A DNA stretch of 64,000 nucleotides from JBDSSS01 sp963764195 (GTDB lineage: Bacteria > Actinomycetota > Actinomycetes > Actinomycetales > Dermatophilaceae), in assembly GCA_963764195.1 (NCBI GenBank), contig CAVXRG010000010.1:62001-126000 (forward strand), in the 5' to 3' direction. Positions 56,795 through 64,000 of the stretch are shown piece by piece. Below the pieces are notes generated by a model. That model was not told where the DNA came from. It saw only the letters and a list, made by a program, of their open reading frames with translations, and did no database searches. A program made the translations under genes and the position numbers. Numbering within the stretch: position 1 is the stretch's first letter; each line of letters starts with the position of its first letter.

Positions 56795-56830
56795 GTCGAT
56801 CCAGACGTCGATCCAGACGTCGATCCAGAC
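56795..56830 (+). repeat. Three 12-bp tandem repeats after gap
   Basis: GTCGATCCAGAC is repeated exactly three times immediately after the gap stop, in front of a strong hairpin. Confidence 0.85.
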
Positions 56831-56837
56831 GTCGACA

Positions 56838-56871
56838 CGTCGACCGGTCGGCAGGTGCCGACCGGTCGACG
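56838..56871 (+). terminator. Attenuating hairpin between gap and pgk
   Basis: A perfect 16-bp stem (56838-56853 with 56856-56871) with a minimal loop. It lies inside the gap-pgk-tpiA unit, so partial termination is likely. Confidence 0.7.
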
Positions 56872-56933
56872 GGATCCGACCGGCCCGATCGAGCCCGCAG
56901 CACCACGAACGACCCACTGAAGGGGACCACGAC

Positions 56934-58145
56934 GTGAAGACCATCGGCGACCTCGGGGACCTGCGCGGCATGCGCGTCCTCGTCCGCTCCGACCTCAACG
57001 TGCCGCTCGACGGCACGACGATCACCGACGACGGCCGGATCCGAGCGTCCGCGCCCACCATCGCCGCCCTTGCGGAGAAGGGCGCCCGCGTCATCGTCTG
57101 CGCCCACCTGGGCCGTCCCAAGGGTGCGCCCGAGGCAAGATACTCCCTCGCCCCCGTCGCCACCCGGCTCGGAGAGGTCCTCGGCACGCCGGTGTCCTTC
57201 GCCGAGGACACGGTCGGCCCGGCTGCGAAGGCCGCCGTCGCGACCCTCGGCGAGGGTGACGTCCTCGTCATCGAGAACCTCCGCTTCAACGAGGGGGAGA
57301 CGGCCAAGACCGACGAGGGGCGGGCCGAGTTCGCGGCCGAGCTCGCGTCGCTCGCCGACGTCTTCGTCTCCGACGGCTTCGGCGTCGTCCACCGCAAGCA
57401 GGCCTCGGTCTATGACGTGCCGCGCATCCTGCCCCACGCGACGGGAGACCTCGTCGCGACCGAGGTCGACGTCCTGCGCCGGCTGACCGCCGAGCCCGAG
57501 CGGCCGTATGCCGTCGTGCTCGGTGGCGCGAAGGTGTCCGACAAGCTCGGCGTCATCGGCAACCTGCTCGGCACCGCGGACCGCCTGCTCATCGGCGGCG
57601 GCATGGTCTTCACCTTCCTCGCGGCCCAGGGCCACGAGGTCGGCAAGAGCCTGCTCGAGGCCGACCAGATCGACACCGTCAAGGGCTACCTCGAGCAGGC
57701 CGAGAAGTCCGGTGTCGAGATCGTCCTGCCCGTCGACATCGTCGCCGCCGACGCGTTCAGCGCCGACGCCGACCACGACGTCGTCGCGGCCGACGCGATC
57801 CCGGCCGACCGGATGGGTCTCGACATCGGCCCGCGGTCGAGCGAGCTCTTCGCGGAGAAGCTCGCCGACTGCCGCACCGTCTTCTGGAACGGCCCGATGG
57901 GCGCCTTCGAGATGGAGCCGTATGCCGCGGGCACCAAGGCGCTGGCCGAGGCCCTCGTCGAGGTGACGAGTCGGGGTGCGCTGACCGTCGTCGGTGGCGG
58001 TGACTCCGCCGCGGCCGTGCGCCAGCTCGGCTTCGCCGACAGCGACTTCGGCCACATCTCCACCGGTGGTGGCGCCAGCCTCGAGTACCTCGAGGGCAAG
58101 GAGCTGCCCGGACTGACCGTGCTCGACGAGGAGGACCCGTCCTGA
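56934..58145 (+). CDS. pgk: Phosphoglycerate kinase
   Basis: Transfers phosphate from 1,3-bisphosphoglycerate to ADP; 403 aa, normal length. The N-terminal substrate-binding signature is [12 protein letters not shown], then HLGRPKG, the hinge region [12 protein letters not shown] and the nucleotide site [16 protein letters not shown] 56934 follows AAGGGGA. The stop overlaps the tpiA ATG by one base (TGATG), which indicates coupling. Confidence 0.97.
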   Translation: MKTIGDLGDLRGMRVLVRSDLNVPLDGTTITDDGRIRASAPTIAALAEKGARVIVCAHLGRPKGAPEARYSLAPVATRLGEVLGTPVSFAEDTVGPAAKAAVATLGEGDVLVIENLRFNEGETAKTDEGRAEFAAELASLADVFVSDGFGVVHRKQASVYDVPRILPHATGDLVATEVDVLRRLTAEPERPYAVVLGGAKVSDKLGVIGNLLGTADRLLIGGGMVFTFLAAQGHEVGKSLLEADQIDTVKGYLEQAEKSGVEIVLPVDIVAADAFSADADHDVVAADAIPADRMGLDIGPRSSELFAEKLADCRTVFWNGPMGAFEMEPYAAGTKALAEALVEVTSRGALTVVGGGDSAAAVRQLGFADSDFGHISTGGGASLEYLEGKELPGLTVLDEEDPS

Positions 58146-58972
58146 TGGCCCGCACCAAGAACGAGACCAGCCAGCCCACCAGCGGGCGCGTGCCGCTGAT
58201 GGCCGGCAACTGGAAGATGAACCTGGACCACCTCCAGGGCACGCACCTGATCCAGAAGCTCGACTGGACGCTGCGCGACGCGAAGCACGACTACAGCGCG
58301 GTCGAGGTGGCGGTCCTGCCGCCGTTCACCGACCTGCGATCGGTCCAGACCCTCGTCGAGGGCGACAGGCTCGAGCTGCGCTACGGCGCCCAGGACCTGT
58401 CCCCGCACGCCTCCGGCGCCTACACCGGTGACATCTCCGGTGCGTTCCTCGCCAAGCTCGGCTGCACCTACGTCGCCGTCGGCCACAGCGAGCGGCGCGA
58501 GGGCCACCAGGAGACCGACGAGGTCGTCGGCGCGAAGGTCCAGGCGGCATACGCCCACGGCCTGACGCCGATCCTCTGCTGCGGTGAGGGTCTCGACGTC
58601 CGCAAGGAGGGCCGGCAGGTCGAGCACGTCGTCACCCAGCTGCGCGCGGCGCTCGACGGGGTGACGAAGGAGCAGGCGGCGTCCATCGTCCTTGCCTACG
58701 AGCCGATCTGGGCCATCGGCACCGGTGAGGTGGCGACCCCCGAGGACGCGCAGGAGGTGTGTGGGGCGATCCGTACCCTGCTCGCCGAGCTCTACAGCGG
58801 CGACGTGGCCGACGGTGTCCGGGTCCTCTACGGCGGCAGCGTCAAGGCCGGCAACGTCGCCTCGATCATGGCCCAGGAGGACGTCGACGGCGCCCTCGTC
58901 GGCGGCGCCTCGATCGACCCTGCGGAGTTCGCGTCGATCTGCCGGTACCGCGACCACCTCGCGACGAGCTGA
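58145..58972 (+). CDS. tpiA: Triosephosphate isomerase
   Basis: Interconverts glyceraldehyde-3-phosphate and dihydroxyacetone phosphate; 275 aa. AGNWKMN carries the active-site Lys, GHSERR the electrophilic His, [11 protein letters not shown] the catalytic Glu, and YGGSVK the phosphate loop. The first 16 residues are a polar extension not found in most homologues. ATG 58145 overlaps the pgk stop, so this start is favoured despite the extension. Confidence 0.97.
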   Translation: MARTKNETSQPTSGRVPLMAGNWKMNLDHLQGTHLIQKLDWTLRDAKHDYSAVEVAVLPPFTDLRSVQTLVEGDRLELRYGAQDLSPHASGAYTGDISGAFLAKLGCTYVAVGHSERREGHQETDEVVGAKVQAAYAHGLTPILCCGEGLDVRKEGRQVEHVVTQLRAALDGVTKEQAASIVLAYEPIWAIGTGEVATPEDAQEVCGAIRTLLAELYSGDVADGVRVLYGGSVKAGNVASIMAQEDVDGALVGGASIDPAEFASICRYRDHLATS

Positions 58973-59024
58973 GCGACGGGCCCTCCCGCCCTGTCCCACC
59001 CCGAGCACCACAGCGGGTACCGAT

Positions 59025-59058
59025 CCGAACGCGCGTCCGGCTGCGGGCGCGCGTTCGG
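59025..59058 (+). terminator. Terminator after tpiA
   Basis: An 11-bp perfect stem (59025-59035 with 59048-59058) with a G/C-rich loop, about 50 bp after tpiA and before secG. Confidence 0.65.
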
Positions 59059-59180
59059 TCGTTCGGGGTGCGGGCAGGTATCCTTGCCCGAGCCGCGTCC
59101 CGCGCGCCCTCCCCGAGGGCGTGCGGCAAGGCGGGCCGGACCACCCGGCCGAAACACCCCCGACGAGATGGAGTGACCAC

Positions 59181-59426
59181 GTGGATGCGGTGCGCATCGT
59201 GCTTCAGGTCCTGCTGGTGCTCGCCAGCCTGGTCCTGGTGCTGTTCATCCTGCTGCACAAGGGCAAGGGCGGTGGCATGTCCGACATGTTCGGCGGTGGG
59301 ATGTCCACCTCGCTCGGTGGCTCCTCCGTGGCGGAGCGTAACCTCGACCGGTTCACGGTCGCGATCGCCGTCGTCTGGGCCACCTCCATCGTCGGTCTGG
59401 GCCTGTTGGCCCGTTTCGTCAGCTGA
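59181..59426 (+). CDS. secG: Preprotein translocase subunit SecG
   Basis: 81-aa accessory subunit of the SecYEG channel. Two membrane helices (IVLQVLLVLASLVLVLFILL and TVAIAVVWATSIVGLGLLA) flank the conserved glycine-rich loop HKGKGGGMSDMFGGG. GTG 59181 is chosen with GGAG nearby; GTG 59190 is possible. It follows tpiA, its usual actinobacterial neighbour. Confidence 0.95.
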   Translation: MDAVRIVLQVLLVLASLVLVLFILLHKGKGGGMSDMFGGGMSTSLGGSSVAERNLDRFTVAIAVVWATSIVGLGLLARFVS

Positions 59427-59438
59427 AAGGACCACATC

Positions 59439-59789
59439 ATGGCTAGTGGCAACGCGATCCGAGGAAGCCGAGTCGGAGCCGGACCGATGGGGGAGGCCGA
59501 GCGCGGCGACGCTGCTCCCCGCGTGCACGTCCCCTACTGGTGCGCCAACGGGCACGAGACCCGCCCGAGCTTCGCTCAGGAGCCGGGCATGGTGCTCCCC
59601 GAGACGTGGGACTGCCCCCGCTGTGGTCTCCCCGCGGGCCAGGACCAGGCCAACCCTCCGGCAGCGCCGAAGGTCGAGCCCTACAAGACCCACCTCGCTT
59701 ACGTGAAGGAGCGGCGCAGCGACGAGGACGGCGCGGCCATCCTCGACGAGGCCCTGACGACCCTGCGCGACCGCGGCCTGATCCAGTAG
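59439..59789 (+). CDS. rbpA: RNA polymerase-binding protein RbpA
   Basis: 116-aa actinobacterial transcription factor that binds RNA polymerase and the principal sigma factor and stabilises the open promoter complex. It opens with the conserved MASGNAIRGSRVGAGPMGE, has zinc-ligand pairs around YWCANGH and DCPRCG, and ends with the sigma-binding helix region THLAYVKERRSDEDG. AAAGGA precedes ATG 59439, which lies 12 bp after secG. Its presence is a strong actinobacterial marker. Confidence 0.97.
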   Translation: MASGNAIRGSRVGAGPMGEAERGDAAPRVHVPYWCANGHETRPSFAQEPGMVLPETWDCPRCGLPAGQDQANPPAAPKVEPYKTHLAYVKERRSDEDGAAILDEALTTLRDRGLIQ

Positions 59790-59813
59790 GGCGAGCGCGA
59801 CGACCGGCTCGCG

Positions 59814-59861
59814 ACACGACGGAGCCCGTGACCCCTCGAGGGGTCACGGGCTCCGTCGTGT
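59814..59861. terminator. Bidirectional terminator: 48-bp perfect palindrome
   Basis: A perfect palindrome with 24-bp arms and centre CTCGAG lies between convergent rbpA and pgl, where it can end transcription from both sides. Being uninterrupted, it could also extrude as a cruciform. Confidence 0.85.
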
Positions 59862-59893
59862 GCGACGCGTTCGCGCGCTCAGCGGCATACCTC

Positions 59894-60649
59894 TCAGTCG
59901 CGCTCGGAGAGCCGCGCCGCGGCGTCGGCGTCGATCAGCCACCGCGTGGCGTCGCTGCCGCGAGGGCCCGAGGCCGGGACGTCCCAGCGGTCCGCGCCCG
60001 GCGCCAGGGCGGCGGCCACGGCCTCCGCCTTGTCGTCACCGGCCACGACGAACCACACCTCGCGGGAGCGCTCGAGGCACTCGAAGGTGAGCGAGACGCG
60101 GTCGGGCGGAGGCTTGGGGGAGTCATGCACGGCGATCGCGATGGCGTCGGTCGCGCGCTGAGCCGGGTGGTGCGGGAAGAGCGAGGCGACGTGCCCGTCC
60201 GGTCCCACCCCGAGAATGACGACGTCGAAGGCGCCGGAGCCGTCCCCGCGCACTTCCTCGCTGTAGGCGTCGGCGCTCTCCTCGGCGGACCCGGACGTGT
60301 CCGGTCCGGCGATCCGGTGCACGCGCCTCGGGTCGAGGCCGAGGCCGGAGAGCCCCGCCGCGTCGTTCTGCGTGTCGTTGCGATCCGGGTCACCGGCGGG
60401 CAGGTAGCGCTCGTCACCCCACCAGATGTCGACCTGCGCCCAGTCGACCCGGACGCGGTCGACCCGCTCGGCCAGCGCCGCGACGAGGGCCGACCCCATC
60501 GAGCCGCCGGTCATCACGAGGTGGCAGCGGCCACGTTCGGCGAGAGCAGCCTCTGCCGCGTCGACGAGCCGCTCCGCAATGGCTGCCGCGAGCGACGCCT
60601 TGTCGGTCGCGACGGTCACCTCGGGGGCGGGGGCGGGGGCGGCGCTCAT
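59894..60649 (-). CDS. pgl: 6-phosphogluconolactonase
   Basis: Hydrolyses 6-phosphogluconolactone to 6-phosphogluconate, the second step of the oxidative pentose phosphate pathway; 251 aa, the DevB/SOL type. Conserved segments are VMTGGSMGSALVAAL, WWGDERYLP and ILGVGPDGHVASLFPHH. ATG 60649 overlaps the opcA stop (ATGA). Last gene of the tal-zwf-opcA-pgl operon. A stray octamer copy lies 4 bp after its stop. Confidence 0.95.
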   Translation of the reverse strand: MSAAPAPAPEVTVATDKASLAAAIAERLVDAAEAALAERGRCHLVMTGGSMGSALVAALAERVDRVRVDWAQVDIWWGDERYLPAGDPDRNDTQNDAAGLSGLGLDPRRVHRIAGPDTSGSAEESADAYSEEVRGDGSGAFDVVILGVGPDGHVASLFPHHPAQRATDAIAIAVHDSPKPPPDRVSLTFECLERSREVWFVVAGDDKAEAVAAALAPGADRWDVPASGPRGSDATRWLIDADAAARLSERD

Positions 60650-61908
60650 GAGGTCTCCCGCGTCGCGCTGATCGTCCGGGCCTCGCTCTTGGTCGCCGCC
60701 GCCTTCTTGCCGGCGGCCTTGGCCGGGGACGTCTTGCTCGCCGCCTTCTTGGTCGCCGTGTCGCGCTCGGCGGCAGCCTCCTTCTCGCGCGGCGTGCGCT
60801 TGCCCGCGAGCTTGCGGGCGGTCGCGGCCTGCACCTGGTCGGTGTCGGCCTGCTCAGGTGCCGGGGGAGCCGTGATCATCGCCGACGCCTCCTTGGCGGA
60901 GTCGTCGCGACCGAGCCGGGCCGCGAGACGTTTGGAGGCCTCGGGGTCGGGGGCCTTGCCGGCCTTGGCCGCCGCGGCGGCGGTGAGCCGGACGGGCCCG
61001 AGGTGGTCCATCCCCTTGAGGAGCGCATCGGCATACGTGTCGTCGGGGTCGAGACGGCGCAGCTCATCGGAGAGGCACTCCGGGAGCTCTCGACGGGGGA
61101 GGCTGATCCGGCGGTCCGGCTGGCCGGTCTGCGAGAGCGTCGCGACGATGTCACCGGGGCGCACGAGGTCGATCGGACCGCTCTTGCGCTCGAGGCGCAC
61201 CGAGCTGATGCCGGAGCCGCGGGGCGTCGAGACCCGACGGACCGGGACCTTGAGCCGGTGGCACAGCCACGCCGCCAGCAGCTCCGAGGAGGGAGAGTCA
61301 GGGGCGCCGCTGACGACGGCTCCCGTGATCGCCTCGTAGGGCGGCTGGTCCAGGGCCGCGGCGATGAGCCCGCGCCACAGCGTGATCCGCGTCCACGACA
61401 GATCCGTGTCACCCGGTTTGTAGGTCGAGGCGCGCTTCTTGAGCATCAGCCGCGGGTTGCGGTGCTGCGCCGCATCGGTGATCCGGCGCTGCGCCATCGC
61501 CCCGATCGGGTCGTTGGCGACGTCGCCCGGTGCCTCACCGGGCCACCAGACCACGATGGGGGAGTCGGGCAGCAGGAGCGGGACGACGACGCTGGGCCCG
61601 TGCCCCGCGAGGGGGCCGTAGAGCCGCAGCACGACGATCTCGCTCGCGCCGGCGTCGCCGCCGAGCCGGATCTGGGCATCGAGACGGTTCTTGCCCCGTC
61701 GGTCACCCGAGATGACGACGATGATCCGGCAGGGGTGCTGCCGGCTCGCGTGGTTGGCGACGTCGATCGCCTCACCCGCGTCGGTGTCCTCGACGACGAC
61801 GACGAGGGTGAGCACGCGGCCGAGCGCCATCGCGCCGACCTCGTTGCGCAGCCGGACCAGCGTCTTGCTGATCCGCGTCGTCGTGGTGTCGGTCAGGTCC
61901 CTGATCAC
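60646..61908 (-). CDS. opcA: Glucose-6-phosphate dehydrogenase assembly protein OpcA
   Basis: Activator or assembly factor for glucose-6-phosphate dehydrogenase, 420 aa. I start it at GTG 61908: GGAGG lies 5 bp upstream and the protein then begins with IRDLTDTTTT, as in homologues; the GTG overlaps the zwf stop. Conserved core segments include GRVLTLVVVVED and PIVVWWPGEAP. The last 70 or so residues are K/A-rich (TATKKAASKTSPAKAAGKK), longer than in mycobacterial OpcA and similar in kind to the UvrA tail seen here. Confidence 0.93.
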   Translation of the reverse strand: MIRDLTDTTTTRISKTLVRLRNEVGAMALGRVLTLVVVVEDTDAGEAIDVANHASRQHPCRIIVVISGDRRGKNRLDAQIRLGGDAGASEIVVLRLYGPLAGHGPSVVVPLLLPDSPIVVWWPGEAPGDVANDPIGAMAQRRITDAAQHRNPRLMLKKRASTYKPGDTDLSWTRITLWRGLIAAALDQPPYEAITGAVVSGAPDSPSSELLAAWLCHRLKVPVRRVSTPRGSGISSVRLERKSGPIDLVRPGDIVATLSQTGQPDRRISLPRRELPECLSDELRRLDPDDTYADALLKGMDHLGPVRLTAAAAAKAGKAPDPEASKRLAARLGRDDSAKEASAMITAPPAPEQADTDQVQAATARKLAGKRTPREKEAAAERDTATKKAASKTSPAKAAGKKAAATKSEARTISATRETS

Positions 61909-63446
61909 GGCATCCTCCACGTTCGTCCGTCGCGCTCGAGCATCTCGTCGGCGCCCTTGGGGCCCCACGTCCCCGAGGTGTAGCTCTCCGGCTTGCCGCC
62001 CTTGGACCAGTGCCGGATCAGCGGGTCGAGGATTCGCCAGGACAGCTCGACCTCCTCATGGCGCGGGAAGAGCGGTGGGTCACCGAGCAGGACGTCGAGG
62101 ATGAGCCGCTCGTAGGCCTCGGGGGAGGCCTCGGTGAAGGACGAGCCGTAGCCGAAGTCCATCGTCACGTCCCGCACCTCCATCTGCGCGCCCGGGACCT
62201 TCGACCCGAAGCGCAGGGTGATGCCCTCGTCGGGCTGGACCCGGATGACGATGGCGTTCTGGCCGAGCTCCTCGGTCGCGGTGTGCTCGAAGGGCAGGTG
62301 CGGCGCCTTCTTGAAGACGACCGCGATCTCGGTGACCCGCTTGCCCAGGCGCTTGCCCGTGCGCAGGTAGAACGGGACACCGGCCCAGCGGCGGGTGTCG
62401 ATCTCGAGCTCCACCGCGGCGAAGGTCTCCGTCGTCGACGACGCGTCGACGCCGTCCTCGTCGAGGTAGCCGACGACCTCCTCGGCGCCCTGCCACCCAG
62501 CGGAGTACTGCCCGCGCGCGGCGCCGCGGTCGAGGTCGGCCGGCAGCCGCACGGCGGAGAGCACCTTCTCCTTCTCAGCGCGAAGGTCCTTGGCGTCGAA
62601 GGAGACCGGCTCCTCCATCGCCGTCAGCGCGAGCAGCTGGAGCAGGTGGTTCTGGATGACGTCGCGGGCGGCGCCGATGCCGTCGTAGTAGCCGGCTCGG
62701 CCACCGATCCCGATGTCCTCGGCCATCGTGATCTGCACGTGGTCGACGTAGTTCGCGTTCCAGACCGGCTCGAAGAGCTGGTTGGCGAAGCGCAGGGCCA
62801 GCAGGTTCTGGACCGTCTCCTTGCCGAGGTAGTGGTCGATCCGGAAGACGGAGTCGGCCGGGAAGACGTCCTCGACGATCGCGTTGAGCTCCTGGGCGCT
62901 CTTGAGGTCGTGCCCGAACGGCTTCTCGATGATGACCCGGCGCCAGCTGTCACCCTCGGCACGGGTGAGCCCGCACCGCTCGAGCTGCTGGCACACGGTG
63001 GCGAAGAAGCTCGGGGGGACCGAGAGGTAGAAGGCGTGGTTGCCTCCCGTCCCGCGGTCCGCGTCCAGCTCCTTGACCGTCTGCGCGAGCAGGTCGAAGG
63101 CGGCGGGGTCGTCGAACGTGCCCGGCACGAAGCGGAAGCCCTCGGACAGGTTGCGCCACACGTCCTCGCTGAAGGGCGTGCGGGCATACTGCTTCACCGC
63201 GTCGTGGACGACCTGACCGAAGTCCTGCGTCGCCCAGTCCCGGCGGGCGAAGCCGATGAGCGAGAAGCCGGGCGGCAGCAGACCCCGGTTGGCGAGGTCG
63301 TAGATCGCCGGCATCAGCTTCTTGCGGGCGAGATCGCCGGTCACGCCGAAGAGGACGAGACCACAGGGGCCCGCGATGCGGGGGAGGCGCCGGTCGGAGG
63401 CGTCACGCAGCGGGTTGACCCCGTGCGCGACGCGGGCGGGGCTCAC
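61905..63446 (-). CDS. zwf: Glucose-6-phosphate 1-dehydrogenase
   Basis: Oxidises glucose-6-phosphate to 6-phosphogluconolactone with NADP+; 513 aa with the start at GTG 63446, matching the family length. The nucleotide motif is FGVTGDLARKK and the active-site segment is RIDHYLGKETVQN with the catalytic His about two residues after Asp. A longer frame runs to 63542 but would overlap tal and add an unconserved Arg/Pro-rich segment. GTG 63452 is an alternative start. Its product feeds Pgl in the same operon. Confidence 0.95.
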   Translation of the reverse strand: MSPARVAHGVNPLRDASDRRLPRIAGPCGLVLFGVTGDLARKKLMPAIYDLANRGLLPPGFSLIGFARRDWATQDFGQVVHDAVKQYARTPFSEDVWRNLSEGFRFVPGTFDDPAAFDLLAQTVKELDADRGTGGNHAFYLSVPPSFFATVCQQLERCGLTRAEGDSWRRVIIEKPFGHDLKSAQELNAIVEDVFPADSVFRIDHYLGKETVQNLLALRFANQLFEPVWNANYVDHVQITMAEDIGIGGRAGYYDGIGAARDVIQNHLLQLLALTAMEEPVSFDAKDLRAEKEKVLSAVRLPADLDRGAARGQYSAGWQGAEEVVGYLDEDGVDASSTTETFAAVELEIDTRRWAGVPFYLRTGKRLGKRVTEIAVVFKKAPHLPFEHTATEELGQNAIVIRVQPDEGITLRFGSKVPGAQMEVRDVTMDFGYGSSFTEASPEAYERLILDVLLGDPPLFPRHEEVELSWRILDPLIRHWSKGGKPESYTSGTWGPKGADEMLERDGRTWRMP

Positions 63447-63492
63447 CGGCACCCGCCCGCCGACGGGAGGCCGGACGGCTGGGCGGGACGGG

Positions 63493-64000
63493 TCATGCCT
63501 TGGCCTTGTCCATCTCGGCGGTGACGCCGTCGAGCAGCTCACCCCAGGCCTTCTCGAACTTGTCGACGCCTTCGTCCTCGAGCAGGTCGACGACCTCGGA
63601 GTAGGAGATGCCCTGCTGGTCGAGGTCGTCCAGCACGGTGCTCGCCCCGGCGTACCCGGAGGTGATCGTGTCGCCCGTGACCTCGGCGTGGTCCGCGGTC
63701 GCGTCGAGCGTCTTGCCCGGCATCGTGTTGACGACGTTCGCCGCGACGAGCTCGGTGACGTACATGGTGTCGGGGTAGGCCGGGTCCTTGACGCCGGTCG
63801 AGGCCCACAACGGGCGCTGGGCGTTGGCGCCCTCGTCGGCGAGGCTCTTCCACCTCGGGGTCGAGAAGACCTCCTCGAAGGCCTGGTAGGCGAGGCGGGC
63901 GTTGGCGACCCCGGCCTTGCCCTTGAGCGCCTTGGCCTCGTCGGTCCCGATCGTGTCGAGGCGCTTGTCGATCTCGGAGTCGACGCGGGAGACGAAGAAG
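63493..64000 (-). CDS. tal: Transaldolase, N-terminal part beyond the window
   Basis: C-terminal 168 residues of transaldolase, which moves a dihydroxyacetone unit between sugar phosphates in the non-oxidative pentose phosphate pathway. The frame is open to the window edge; it reads [15 protein letters not shown], then the active-site-type [20 protein letters not shown] and [12 protein letters not shown]. The TGA is at 63493-63495, and zwf follows 46 bp later. The catalytic lysine of this family lies in the WASTGVKD segment. Confidence 0.95.
   Translation of the reverse strand, partial: FFVSRVDSEIDKRLDTIGTDEAKALKGKAGVANARLAYQAFEEVFSTPRWKSLADEGANAQRPLWASTGVKDPAYPDTMYVTELVAANVVNTMPGKTLDATADHAEVTGDTITSGYAGASTVLDDLDQQGISYSEVVDLLEDEGVDKFEKAWGELLDGVTAEMDKAKA

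Overview
The window is a high-GC (roughly 70%), gene-dense stretch of a chromosome from an actinobacterium. The taxonomic signal is the gene set and order: WhiA, RbpA, OpcA and an ANTAR-output regulator occur together, and two conserved actinobacterial blocks are present (uvrC-rapZ-yvcK-whiA-gap-pgk-tpiA-secG-rbpA, and tal-zwf-opcA-pgl). An Intrasporangiaceae-like soil or water organism is my guess; nothing here proves the family. I see no insertion sequence, prophage, CRISPR array or rRNA. One tRNA-Leu(CAA) is present. No gap between genes exceeds 300 bp.

Layout. 1-9.2 kb: glutamate synthase gltBD (gltB cut by the window edge), pyruvate kinase, tRNA-Leu, an ANTAR response regulator. 8.0-13.1 kb: a complete branched-chain amino-acid ABC transporter (livKHMGF order). 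13.2-19.7 kb: GNAT acetyltransferase, thioesterase diverging from polA, a methyltransferase diverging from rpsA. 19.9-25.3 kb: a glycerol-3-phosphate/glycerophosphodiester importer (ugpA-ugpE-ugpB-ugpC) followed by its phosphodiesterase (ugpQ), then a TetR regulator. 26.1-32.4 kb: flavin/F420-type reductase, CoaE-GrpB fusion, lipoate-ligase-like protein, CapA-like lipoprotein, uvrB. 32.4-36.8 kb: a manganese-type yybP-ykoY riboswitch leading a TerC gene, an MFS exporter, an NlpC/P60-EamA pair. 36.8-44.8 kb: small accessory genes, including an ECF42-type sigma factor behind two DGPF/YCII proteins. 44.8-54.5 kb: GH15 hydrolase, uvrA, a Rieske lipoprotein, uvrC, rapZ, yvcK. 54.5-59.8 kb: whiA, gap, pgk, tpiA, secG, rbpA. 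59.9-64 kb, reverse strand: tal (cut by the edge), zwf, opcA, pgl.

The genes cover central carbon metabolism (glycolytic triose steps, pyruvate kinase, oxidative pentose phosphate entry), nitrogen assimilation, nutrient uptake, and nucleotide excision repair (uvrA, uvrB and uvrC are all here, in separate transcription units). Many genes have a TANNNT -10 element ending about six bases before the start codon, the arrangement of leaderless transcripts common in actinobacteria.

The most unusual signal is not a gene. The octamer GTATGCCG (either strand) appears about 35 times, far above what base composition predicts. It occurs in several reading frames, in gaps, and as the paired arms of two intergenic hairpins, and it brings the rare isoleucine codon ATA into four genes. 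Other points worth attention are a dispersed 17-bp element placed right after stop codons, the Mn riboswitch, the ECF42 operon, and lysine/alanine-rich histone-like tails on UvrA and OpcA.
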